A stretch of 5,573 nt of DNA from K189A clade bacterium (lineage in GTDB: Bacteria; Pseudomonadota; Gammaproteobacteria; Pseudomonadales; Azotimanducaceae), in assembly GCA_007571095.1 (NCBI GenBank), contig RKSB01000068.1, forward strand, positions 1 to 5,573, read 5' to 3'. Both the position numbers and the translations under genes were made by a program. Each line of letters begins with the position of its first letter. Position 1 is the stretch's first letter. Shown here one piece after another: positions 1 through 5,480 of this stretch. The notes under the pieces are model-generated. The model made no database searches and was not told where the DNA came from. It saw nothing but the letters and a program-made list of their open reading frames with translations.

Positions 1-49
1 CCGCAAGATTGTCCGATTGAATGAGCAGGTTTCTCACAATCAAAGATGA
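1..49 (+). CDS. C-terminal tail of a gene entering from the left edge; possible partner methyltransferase (partial)
   Basis: Only one plus-strand frame stays open from the left edge past base 24. It reads RKIVRLNEQVSHNQR and stops with TGA at 47-49. The tail KIVRLNEQ would suit the end of a DNA methyltransferase, whose last helix often has this kind of basic, leucine-containing sequence, but fifteen residues cannot establish a family. The context supports the idea: the gene would face the restriction endonuclease gene tail to tail, overlapping its frame-restored end (stop 40-42) by about ten bases, and convergent restriction and modification genes are common. It could equally be a chance open frame or an unrelated gene. 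Confidence 0.3.
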   Translation, partial: RKIVRLNEQVSHNQR

Positions 50-124
50 TACAAAAATTCTCGCAATACGAGAGCACTCATTATGTTGTGGTCTTTGTAA
101 GTTTGCGTTAGTTCTTTATGCATG
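40..124 (-). pseudogene. Frameshifted C-terminal end of the restriction endonuclease
   Basis: On the minus strand, one base out of frame with the endonuclease above, an open frame starting MHKELTQTYKDHN (ATG at 121-123) continues to NIMSALVLREFLYHL and a TGA at 40-42. A tail of the type 'IMSALVLREFLYxL' is what I expect at the end of this kind of nuclease. The shift lies at a run of five A on the coding strand (126-130). Removing one A joins GVLFIINSGK directly to SMHKEL and gives a protein of 261 residues. The gene is therefore probably a full-length enzyme broken by a one-base insertion, or there is a sequencing error in the run. Confidence 0.6.
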
Positions 125-826
125 CTTTTTCCCGCTATTGATAATAAAAAGCACGCCGTCCAAAATCGCGATTTGAATCGCGTTTACTCTCTCTGCCGTA
201 ATAGTGCGAATAGCGTCATTAAACTGCGCTTTTTGATGTCCGCCGTAATCCGTCAAAAACTTTGTTTCTCCAATCACATATTTTTTGTTGAACCGGGCGA
301 TGAAGTCCAATCCTTTACCGTGTTTGTAGTTCAAATGCTCCCTGGCGAATACCTGCATAGCGGTATCGCCTGCGTCTAAAATCGCGTCGTCTTCGGTCGC
401 TACAAAATCGTCCATGTGAATTGGCTCAATCCCAAGCGATTTTTTGCTCAACCAGTTTCTGAACATCGGACCTATTTGCCTGTTGGTTTCCTTCGGCTCG
501 CTACAACGTGCAAAAATTTGAGTGAGGCCAAGTTCATAAAGCCGTCCGCAAACTCTGTTAACCGTTTTCGGATTTCTGTAAACTGCGTTCGGGTCGTGCC
601 TTAAACAGGCTATATAGCTGTCTTTTATGGGAAAAAGGTCAAGTTTCAACAGCTCTTTGATTAGCCTGATGTTGTCCTTTTTATAAAACGCCTCCTCAAC
701 ATTTCCCCAAATCGCCTCATCAATATCCCGAATTCCTTCAGGGATAGTTGGGTAAACCTGGAACAAATCATCCAGGTAGGACCTTTGGTTCGCATACTCT
801 ATGCTAAGTTTTAGCCAGTGATTCAT
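116..826 (-). CDS. Type II restriction endonuclease-like protein, PD-(D/E)XK fold, early stop
   Basis: Predicted double-strand DNA cleavage enzyme of a restriction-modification system. The 236-residue product has an N-terminal region with SYLDDLFQVYPTIPE (residues 16-30), which looks like the start of several small type II endonucleases. Near residues 170-205 it has KGLDF (Asp174), twelve residues, then GETKF (Glu187, Lys189), the layout of a PD-(D/E)XK metal-binding site, followed by TDYGGHQKAQFNDA. From memory this resembles the Tsp45I-type family, but I cannot confirm the family or the target site. The ATG at 824-826 is chosen as the first start; no good Shine-Dalgarno site is visible. The frame ends at 116 after NSGKKHA, where related enzymes continue; the missing tail lies in another frame (separate entry). 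Base composition is near 42% G+C in a sampled stretch, well below the genes to the right, which suggests acquisition by transfer. No methyltransferase lies on the tRNA-Met side. Confidence 0.75.
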   Translation of the reverse strand: MNHWLKLSIEYANQRSYLDDLFQVYPTIPEGIRDIDEAIWGNVEEAFYKKDNIRLIKELLKLDLFPIKDSYIACLRHDPNAVYRNPKTVNRVCGRLYELGLTQIFARCSEPKETNRQIGPMFRNWLSKKSLGIEPIHMDDFVATEDDAILDAGDTAMQVFAREHLNYKHGKGLDFIARFNKKYVIGETKFLTDYGGHQKAQFNDAIRTITAERVNAIQIAILDGVLFIINSGKKHA

Positions 827-887
827 AGCATCTAACTTTCAAAGGCTGTTCATACACCCAAGCCCCTTCGCCTCAACCATCGGACAG

Positions 888-961
888 TAGCAAGGGGGGG
901 ACTCGAACCCCCGACCTCAGGATTATGAATCCTGCGCTCTAACCAGCTGAGCTACCTTGCC
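888..961 (-). tRNA. tRNA-Met (anticodon CAT), no encoded CCA
   Basis: The minus strand folds into a full cloverleaf: acceptor GGCAAGG pairing with CCTTGCT (with a G1:U72 wobble), D arm GCTC/GAGC, anticodon stem CAGGA/TCCTG around loop TTCATAA, and T arm GGGGG/CCCCC around TTCGAGT. The anticodon CAT is at 925-927. It is taken as elongator tRNA-Met because this gene follows ychF in pseudomonads; a lysidine-modified tRNA-Ile2 also has a CAT anticodon, so this rests partly on context. The discriminator A is base 888 and is followed by CTG instead of CCA, so the 3' end must be added by nucleotidyltransferase. The gene starts 22 bases after the ychF stop and is probably co-transcribed with it. Confidence 0.9.
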
Positions 962-983
962 TTGCCTGTGCCTTCTGAAGTCC

Positions 984-2072
984 TCAGACATTAAAGCGGA
1001 AATGGCAGATGTCGCCATCCTGAACCACATAGTCCTTGCCTTCAAGACGCCACAAGCCCGCCGCCCGAGCCTGGACTTCTCCGCCTGCCTCAAGAAATTC
1101 CCGGCAGGCGATGACTTCGGCGCGAATAAATCCTCGCTCAAAGTCGGTGTGAATGGAGCCGGCGGCTGCCGAAGCGACGCTGCCTGTCGGTATCGACCAG
1201 GCTCTCACTTCTTTGGGTCCGGCGGTAAAGAATACCTGCAAACCGAGCAGTTGGTAAGCCGATCGAATGACTCTGGCGAGGCCCGGCTCGGTCATCCCCA
1301 GATCGGCCAGAAACTCGTCTCGGTCGTCGCCGTCAAGCTCGGCGATCTCGGCTTCCATCCTGTTGCAAATCTCCAGAGTCATGGCCCCTTCCTCTCGGGC
1401 GATTGCCTGAACCTCGGTCAGCAACTCCGAATCACTCTCCTGTTCCGACAGATTGGCTACATAGATAACTGGCTTGGCGGTCAGTAGATTCCAGCCCTTG
1501 ATACCGAGGGCCTCCTCGCGCTTCAGCCTGGCTGCCCAGCCTCGTTCACCGGCGGCAACGGCATTCCGAACGCGATTGGCAAGCTCGAGCGTGGACTTGG
1601 CCTCGCGGTCTCCGGCGTTGGCTTTGCGGCGGACTCGGTCGATGATTTTGTCCAGTACTTCAAGGTCGGCCAGTGCAAGTTCGGTGTTGATTATCTCTAT
1701 GTCCGACACCGGGTTCACTTCGCCTGAAACATGGCTGATCTTGTCATCGGCAAAGCAGCGGACAACATGCAGCAGGGCATCGACTTCCCTGATGCGGGCA
1801 AGAAACTGGTTACCCAGACCCTCCCCTTGAGAGGCACCGGCGACCAGACCGGCTATATCAACGAACTGCATCGAGGCCGGCACGATTTTTTCAGGGCCGA
1901 CCAGTTCGGCAATCGAATCCAGCCTGGGGTCAGGCACAGAGACCTGGCCGATATTCGGATCAATGGTACAGAAGGGAAAGTTTTCGGCCGCTATACCCGC
2001 CTTCGTCATGGCGTTAAAAAGAGTCGATTTGCCTACATTGGGCAGGCCGGCGATGCCACAACTGATCGTCAT
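984..2072 (-). CDS. ychF: Redox-regulated ribosome-binding ATPase YchF (Obg-like GTPase superfamily)
   Basis: Cytoplasmic P-loop NTPase of the OLA1/YchF group, which prefers ATP to GTP, binds ribosomes and is linked to the oxidative stress response. The 362 residues match the usual length of about 363. The P-loop GLPNVGKST is at residues 9-17, the switch II motif DIAGLV at 72-77, and NLSE at 207-210 stands where the base-specificity motif is altered from NKxD, as is typical of YchF. Family-typical VSGEVNPVSDIEIINTEL lies near 115-132, a helical domain follows at about 140-200, and the C-terminal TGS domain (FFTAGPKEVRAW to FRFNV, about 281-362) is intact. The ATG at 2070-2072 overlaps the pth stop in an ATGA arrangement, so translation is probably coupled. 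A small inverted repeat (TCTGA/TCAGA, 974-988) spans the stop codon but has no T run. Nothing is broken. Confidence 0.97.
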   Translation of the reverse strand: MTISCGIAGLPNVGKSTLFNAMTKAGIAAENFPFCTIDPNIGQVSVPDPRLDSIAELVGPEKIVPASMQFVDIAGLVAGASQGEGLGNQFLARIREVDALLHVVRCFADDKISHVSGEVNPVSDIEIINTELALADLEVLDKIIDRVRRKANAGDREAKSTLELANRVRNAVAAGERGWAARLKREEALGIKGWNLLTAKPVIYVANLSEQESDSELLTEVQAIAREEGAMTLEICNRMEAEIAELDGDDRDEFLADLGMTEPGLARVIRSAYQLLGLQVFFTAGPKEVRAWSIPTGSVASAAAGSIHTDFERGFIRAEVIACREFLEAGGEVQARAAGLWRLEGKDYVVQDGDICHFRFNV

Positions 2073-2692
2073 TCTTGCTCGAAGGCCTTAGTGCATGCAA
2101 AGGAACGACGATGAAGCCGGTTCATCACACTCGCGGAGTCGCCTGCCAGCAGTTGATCGAACGAGTCGAGTGCGGCACTGGATGCCGCATCAATACAGGC
2201 CTGTTCTTCTTCAGAAGCGCGACTCAGCAGATACTTGTCCACTCGAGTGCCCGACATTCTCGGGTTTTCCCGAGGATGGCCCACGCCGATCCTCAAGCGC
2301 CAGAAATCTGCTCGGCCTCCGAGGTGCGAAACAATGTCCTTCAGGCCCCGATGACCTCCAGTACCACCACCCTTTTTGATTCGAACCTCGCCGGGCGGTA
2401 AATCGAGTTCATCGTGAACCACCAGCAGGGTCTCAGGAAGCAGGCGATAGTAGCCAAGTACCGCACTGACAGCGATACCGCTCTCATTCATGTAGGTCGT
2501 CGGAACCATCAACCGAACTCGGCTCTCGGGCAGGTTGACCATTCGGCTGTGAAAGCGAGTGCGGGAGAGTAGCTCGACACCGGCTCGGCAGGCCAGCGAA
2601 CAAACAAAATCGGCACCTGCGTTGTGGCGATGGCCCTGATAGTCGGAGCCGGGGTTACCAAGCCCCGCAACCAGTCGAATGAGTGCCTCCAT
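2069..2692 (-). CDS. pth: Peptidyl-tRNA hydrolase
   Basis: Cytoplasmic esterase that frees tRNA from peptidyl-tRNAs dropped by stalled ribosomes; essential in most bacteria. The 207 residues include the signature GLGNPGSDYQGHRHNAG (10-26) with Asn13 and catalytic His23, PTTYMNESG (64-72) with Asn69, VVHDELDLPPGEV (91-103) with Asp94, and GGGTGGHRGLKDI (108-120). These correspond to E. coli Asn10, His20, Asn68 and Asp93. The position of E. coli Asn114 is Arg115 here (GHRGL, not GHNGL); GHRG variants occur in other Pth proteins, so activity is still expected. The ATG at 2690-2692 has no Shine-Dalgarno site before it; a small hairpin lies there instead, and GGAGG occurs just inside the gene. It lies 51 bases after rplY and overlaps ychF by four bases, so it is part of the same transcript. 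Confidence 0.97.
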   Translation of the reverse strand: MEALIRLVAGLGNPGSDYQGHRHNAGADFVCSLACRAGVELLSRTRFHSRMVNLPESRVRLMVPTTYMNESGIAVSAVLGYYRLLPETLLVVHDELDLPPGEVRIKKGGGTGGHRGLKDIVSHLGGRADFWRLRIGVGHPRENPRMSGTRVDKYLLSRASEEEQACIDAASSAALDSFDQLLAGDSASVMNRLHRRSFACTKAFEQE

Positions 2693-2743
2693 GGCCGACT
2701 TCAGTCCGGTAGAGCACCTTCACAGGTACAAAAAGAAAACCGC

Positions 2744-3403
2744 CTAATCCGGCTGCTCTTCGGTCGATTCGAAGTCGTCTGCCTCGGTGTCGCCCTCTTC
2801 TTCGTCTTCCGCCAGGCCGCCCCGTGGTTGCTGTACGCTGACCACTGGAAGATCGTGATCGTCTCCCTGCTTCAGAGCGGTCAGTTCAACGCCCTTCGGC
2901 AACTCCAGATCGGAAAGATGCACCGCTTCACGAACCTGCACATGAGCCAGATCGACCTCAATGAAGTCGGGGATTTGATTGGACAGACAACTGACCTCGA
3001 CCTCGGTGATCGCCCTGGAGATGTTGCCGCCCTGGTTTTTAACTCCGATGCACTTGTCTTCGTTGACAAGATGCACAGGAATACGCACCGTCACTCGCCG
3101 GTCCTCGAGGATTCGCATGAAATCCAGATGCGTCACATTGCCCTTGACCGGATGCCGCTGAATGTCTCTCAGCAGGACCTTTTCTTCCTTGCCATGCTCA
3201 CCCTGAATGGTAACTATGTGAGAGAAGAAGGTCTCCTCTTCGAGGATTTTACGAAGCTCCCTGCCCGGAAAAGTAACCTGTTGAGGCTTCTCGTTGCCTC
3301 CGTAAATAATACCCGGCACCGAGTCGCTTAAACGTCTCAAACGTCGGCTGGCCGACTTGCCTGAGCCTTCTCTGGTGGTTGCATTCAGTACCAGCTTTGT
3401 CAT
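2744..3403 (-). CDS. rplY: 50S ribosomal protein L25 / general stress protein Ctc
   Basis: Ribosomal protein that binds 5S rRNA in the central protuberance; this is the long, two-domain Ctc/TL5 form rather than the short form of E. coli. The N-terminal 5S-binding barrel covers about residues 4-95, with REGSGKSASRRLRRLSDSVPGIIYG (11-35) and RHPVKGNVTHLDF (83-95). The C-terminal TL5-type domain runs from about 100 to 190, with EVEVSCLSNQIPDFIEVDL (134-152) and HLSDLELPKGVEL (162-174). A strongly acidic tail follows (about 198-219), common in the gammaproteobacterial long form. The 219 residues are normal for this form. The ATG at 3401-3403 is preceded by TGGAAAG, with AAGAAGAG further upstream as a possible ribosome site. 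The 174-base gap back to prs holds repeats and hairpins rather than an obvious promoter. Confidence 0.96.
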   Translation of the reverse strand: MTKLVLNATTREGSGKSASRRLRRLSDSVPGIIYGGNEKPQQVTFPGRELRKILEEETFFSHIVTIQGEHGKEEKVLLRDIQRHPVKGNVTHLDFMRILEDRRVTVRIPVHLVNEDKCIGVKNQGGNISRAITEVEVSCLSNQIPDFIEVDLAHVQVREAVHLSDLELPKGVELTALKQGDDHDLPVVSVQQPRGGLAEDEEEGDTEADDFESTEEQPD

Positions 3404-3478
3404 CTTTCCAACACTCTTCTTGCTCTGATAGGGATTTTTTACAAGGCTCTCGATGTGCGCTCGCTACAACTATTTATT

Positions 3479-3559
3479 CTCTATGCCCTCGGTCAGCACT
3501 CTCTATATTCCCTCGGCCAGCTACGCCCTCAGCCAATGCTCTCATTCGGCCCTGGCTCA
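3479..3559. repeat. Degenerate tandem repeat in the prs-rplY gap
   Basis: The plus strand shows related units: CTCTATGCCCTCGGTCAGC (3479-3497), CTCTATATTCCCTCGGCCAGC (3501-3521), a shortened CTACGCCCTCAGCC (3521-3534), and CTCTCATTCGGCCCTGGCTCA (3539-3559). The period is about 20-22 bases. The pattern (CTCTAT, CCCTC, GG-C-AGC) resembles the array at the right end of the window. There is no gene here and the array would be transcribed as part of the prs-rplY message. The rest of the gap (3404-3478) shows no recognisable site except the probable rplY ribosome site. Confidence 0.55.
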
Positions 3560-3577
3560 CCAGCCCCGAAACTCGGG
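3554..3577 (-). other. Two adjacent hairpins directly after the prs stop
   Basis: On the minus strand, immediately after the TGA of prs, CCCGA pairs with TCGGG around a three-base loop (3565-3577), and GGCT pairs with AGCC around GGTG (3554-3565). The two share one base, so they compete or abut. No T run follows, so this is not a standard terminator; an RNA processing or stability structure between prs and rplY is more likely. Confidence 0.4.
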
Positions 3578-4534
3578 TCAGTCAAACATGGCTGACAGGG
3601 ACTCCTCGTTACTGACTCGGCGAATAGCCTCAGACAGGACGACATCAAGGCTCAACTGCCTGATCAGCGAACACTCCTCAGCGGCCGGACTCAGAGGAAT
3701 GGTATCCGTTACCACCAGTTCGGCGAGTCCGGAACTTTCTATCTTCTGAACGGCATCATCCGACAAAACAGGGTGAGTAATGTAGGCGAATACCCGATTG
3801 GCACCATTCTGCATCAGCACATCGGCGGCCTGCACAATGGTGCCACCCGTGTCGATTATATCATCAACTATGATGACATCTCGCCCGTCAACCTCACCGA
3901 TGACGTTCATAACCTCGGATTCGTTGGGAGCCTCCCGGCGCTTGTCGATGATCGCCAGATCGGCACCGTTGATCTGCTTGGCGATGGCTCGAGCACGGAC
4001 CACGCCACCGACATCGGGAGAGACCACGATAGTGGATTCGGGGTGATTGTGTTCAAGCAGGTCCTTGACCATAATCGGCGAAGAATAGACATTGTCCACC
4101 GGACAATCGAAGAAGCCTTGTATCTGATCGGCGTGCAGGTCGACAGTCAGCAGACGGTCGATATGTGCCGCCTGCATCATGTCGGCCACCACTCTGGCAC
4201 TGATGGGGACTCTGGCTGAACGCGGACGGCGATCCTGCCTGCCGTATCCGAAATAGGGGACCACCGCAGTGATGCGCTGGGCGGAGGCGCGGCGCATTGC
4301 GTCAGCCATCAGTAGCAGTTCCATCAGATTGTCGTTGGTGGGGGCACAGGTTGACTGAATGATGAATACATCCATGCCTCGCACATTGGTATCGACTTCA
4401 ACCAGAACTTCGCCGTCCTTGAAGCGGCCAACCTCGACATTACCCAGAGGGATTCTCAAGCTTCTGGCAATTCGGTCAGCCAGCACAGGCGTGGCGTTAC
4501 CTGAAAAAAGTACATAGTTCATATCAGCACTCAA
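3578..4534 (-). CDS. prs: Ribose-phosphate pyrophosphokinase (PRPP synthetase)
   Basis: Makes PRPP from ribose 5-phosphate and ATP, the precursor for purines, pyrimidines, NAD, histidine and tryptophan; cytoplasmic and hexameric. With the longest start (TTG at 4532-4534) the product has 318 residues. The ATG four codons later (4520-4522), giving 314 residues and starting [12 protein letters not shown], fits the usual 313-315 length and is my preferred start. In 318-residue numbering: FSGNATP 10-16, [14 protein letters not shown] 61-74, [17 protein letters not shown] 94-110, [11 protein letters not shown] 132-142 with metal-ligand His134, [13 protein letters not shown] 171-183 with Asp174, flexible-loop DKRRE 197-201, and the PRPP-binding motif [10 protein letters not shown] 223-232. 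The C-terminus [14 protein letters not shown] is the standard ending. It lies 76 bases downstream of tRNA-Gln and probably shares its promoter. Confidence 0.97.
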   Translation of the reverse strand: MSADMNYVLFSGNATPVLADRIARSLRIPLGNVEVGRFKDGEVLVEVDTNVRGMDVFIIQSTCAPTNDNLMELLLMADAMRRASAQRITAVVPYFGYGRQDRRPRSARVPISARVVADMMQAAHIDRLLTVDLHADQIQGFFDCPVDNVYSSPIMVKDLLEHNHPESTIVVSPDVGGVVRARAIAKQINGADLAIIDKRREAPNESEVMNVIGEVDGRDVIIVDDIIDTGGTIVQAADVLMQNGANRVFAYITHPVLSDDAVQKIESSGLAELVVTDTIPLSPAAEECSLIRQLSLDVVLSEAIRRVSNEESLSAMFD

Positions 4535-4610
4535 ACAAACCTGAAGACGGGAAGTTCATCTTTTTTTCCGGCCGAACACTCGCACAGGCCGATCAATGAA
4601 GAGCCTGCTC

Positions 4611-4685
4611 TGGCTGGGGTGGCAGGATTCGAACCTGCGCATGGCGGGATCAAAACCCGCTGCCTTACCACTTGGCTACACCCCA
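4611..4685 (-). tRNA. tRNA-Gln (anticodon TTG), CCA encoded
   Basis: The minus strand reads TGGGGTG at the 5' end and CACCCCA at the 3' end (acceptor stem), followed by discriminator G and an encoded CCA. The anticodon stem GCGGG/CCCGC surrounds loop TTTTGAT with anticodon TTG (plus 4651-4653). The T arm is GCAGG TTCGAAT CCTGC. The U1-A72 weak first pair and G73 are tRNA-Gln identity features known from E. coli. It lies just upstream of prs, as in pseudomonads. A small inverted repeat, AGAGC/GCTCT, follows the 3' end and may mark the processing site between tRNA and mRNA. Confidence 0.97.
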
Positions 4686-4686
4686 G

Positions 4687-4708
4687 AAAAAACCGGATTG
4701 CGGCCTGG
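4687..4708 (-). terminator. Possible weak intrinsic terminator or leader hairpin just before tRNA-Gln
   Basis: The minus strand shows a stem of about six pairs (AGGCCG with CGGTTT, two of them G:U) around loop CAATC, and the stem runs into six T. This could end the lolB transcript, or act as an attenuator between the promoter at 4764-4792 and tRNA-Gln. The wobble pairs make it weak, and a strong stop here would cut off tRNA-Gln and prs, so full termination is unlikely. Confidence 0.3.
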
Positions 4709-4763
4709 TTTCAGGATGACTTGAAAGCAAGTTGAATTACGCCGGGCCGTCGGAGGATTGGTA

Positions 4764-4792
4764 ATTGTGCAAACGAACACCTTTGATGTCAA
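4764..4792 (-). promoter_or_regulatory. Sigma70-type promoter for tRNA-Gln-prs
   Basis: On the minus strand a perfect -35 box TTGACA (4787-4792) is followed by exactly 17 bases and the -10 box CACAAT (4764-4769), which matches TATAAT at four of six positions including the last A and T. Transcription would start near 4757, about 70 bases before the tRNA-Gln 5' end. It lies in the gap after lolB, and nothing else upstream offers a comparable site, so it probably drives tRNA-Gln, prs and the genes behind them. Confidence 0.7.
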
Positions 4793-4839
4793 CGCAGTCT
4801 GACGAATCTCGTCCCTGCAGGGCGGCGAAACGAGGGCAA

Positions 4840-5409
4840 TCAGTTGGCAAGGAGTTGCCATCTGCGAGCAGCCACTCGGCAGGACACCGCTTGAGTCGAT
4901 ATCTCAAGAATTTGAGGCAGATCGCCTGCCGACCTTTGCCACGAGACTCGCCAACCCTGTTGAACGAAACCGTCGCCCGGCGTCCTCTGCAAATTCAGGG
5001 CCGGGTCGGGTAATGCACGAAGCCAGTAGGCGAGTGATGCAATCGGAATCGACGACACACCCAGACTTTCGAGTCGGCCCTGCGCATCTTGTCCGCTATG
5101 GGGGTTGCCTTCGGAATCAACCCAGGAAAAAGACTCTCCGCTGCCGGCCAGAGACATTCGCCCAAAGCCCATGGGCCCGCTGAAGCTGGCCTGCCAGGAC
5201 GGGCCATTCTGTTGCCAGAAAAAGGACGCACTGCCGCCATTCGTCGCTGTTCGACAGCCGACTTTGCCGCTGAGGCTCCAGTGTGTTCCCAACTGAGACG
5301 AGTCGACAATTGGCCGAGGGGCTGTTGTACAGCCTCCAACGAGCAAGCCAAGGCTTGCCGCAAGAGTCAGCGCAAGAAAGTACGGGCGATGCCGAAAAAA
5401 ACTGTTCAT
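4840..5409 (-). CDS. lolB: Outer-membrane lipoprotein insertion protein LolB
   Basis: LolB is itself a lipoprotein; it receives lipoproteins from the periplasmic carrier LolA and inserts them into the outer membrane. The 189-residue product has a signal peptide: basic start MNSFFRHR, hydrophobic stretch about 9-22, and a lipobox LVGGC with the lipidated Cys27. Thr28 after it is compatible with outer-membrane sorting. The mature part carries the LolB pattern: WSLSGKVGCRT (44-54), SASFFWQQ (60-67), FSGPMGFGRMSLAGSGE (76-92), PIASLAYWLRALPDP (122-136), GWRVSW (152-157) and RRWQLL near the end. It is somewhat shorter than E. coli LolB (207). The ATG at 5407-5409 has GGAG only one base before it, which is too close for a normal ribosome site. 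No ispE follows, although it normally does. Similarity is moderate, but position and lipobox agree. Confidence 0.88.
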   Translation of the reverse strand: MNSFFRHRPYFLALTLAASLGLLVGGCTTAPRPIVDSSQLGTHWSLSGKVGCRTATNGGSASFFWQQNGPSWQASFSGPMGFGRMSLAGSGESFSWVDSEGNPHSGQDAQGRLESLGVSSIPIASLAYWLRALPDPALNLQRTPGDGFVQQGWRVSWQRSAGDLPQILEISTQAVSCRVAARRWQLLAN

Positions 5410-5480
5410 GCTCCGCAGTCGGCAAGCGGCTTTGTCGAAGAATGATAATTCACTTGAGGCGGCTACGCTTGTCGGCTTCT

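Noticed and set aside
10..886. The 8-mer TGTCCGAT at 10-17 and its reverse complement at 879-886 flank the restriction gene, as if they were terminal inverted repeats.
   Set aside because: Eight-base inverted matches are expected many times by chance in a window of this size; the match does not extend cleanly and no target-site duplication is visible.
957..1487. Long plus-strand open frame opposite ychF.
   Set aside because: It lies antisense to a complete, well-conserved gene and across tRNA-Met, and its sequence resembles no protein family; it is a shadow of a G+C-rich gene.
2711..2748. Possible rplY terminator (GCC/GGC followed by TTTTCTTTTTG).
   Set aside because: The stem is only three pairs, the T run is interrupted, and pth directly follows in the same operon.
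2624..3331. A 235-residue plus-strand open frame opposite rplY and the start of pth.
   Set aside because: The opposite strand encodes L25 and Pth with full motifs; this frame has no recognisable domain and no sensible start.
3404..3577. Separate promoter for rplY in the gap after prs.
   Set aside because: No pair of -35 and -10 boxes with acceptable spacing could be found on the minus strand.
4556..4600. CGGCC/GGCCG inverted repeat between tRNA-Gln and prs as a terminator.
   Set aside because: In the transcribed direction it is followed by a run of A, not T, and the loop is 12 bases, so it does not look like a terminator for this transcript.
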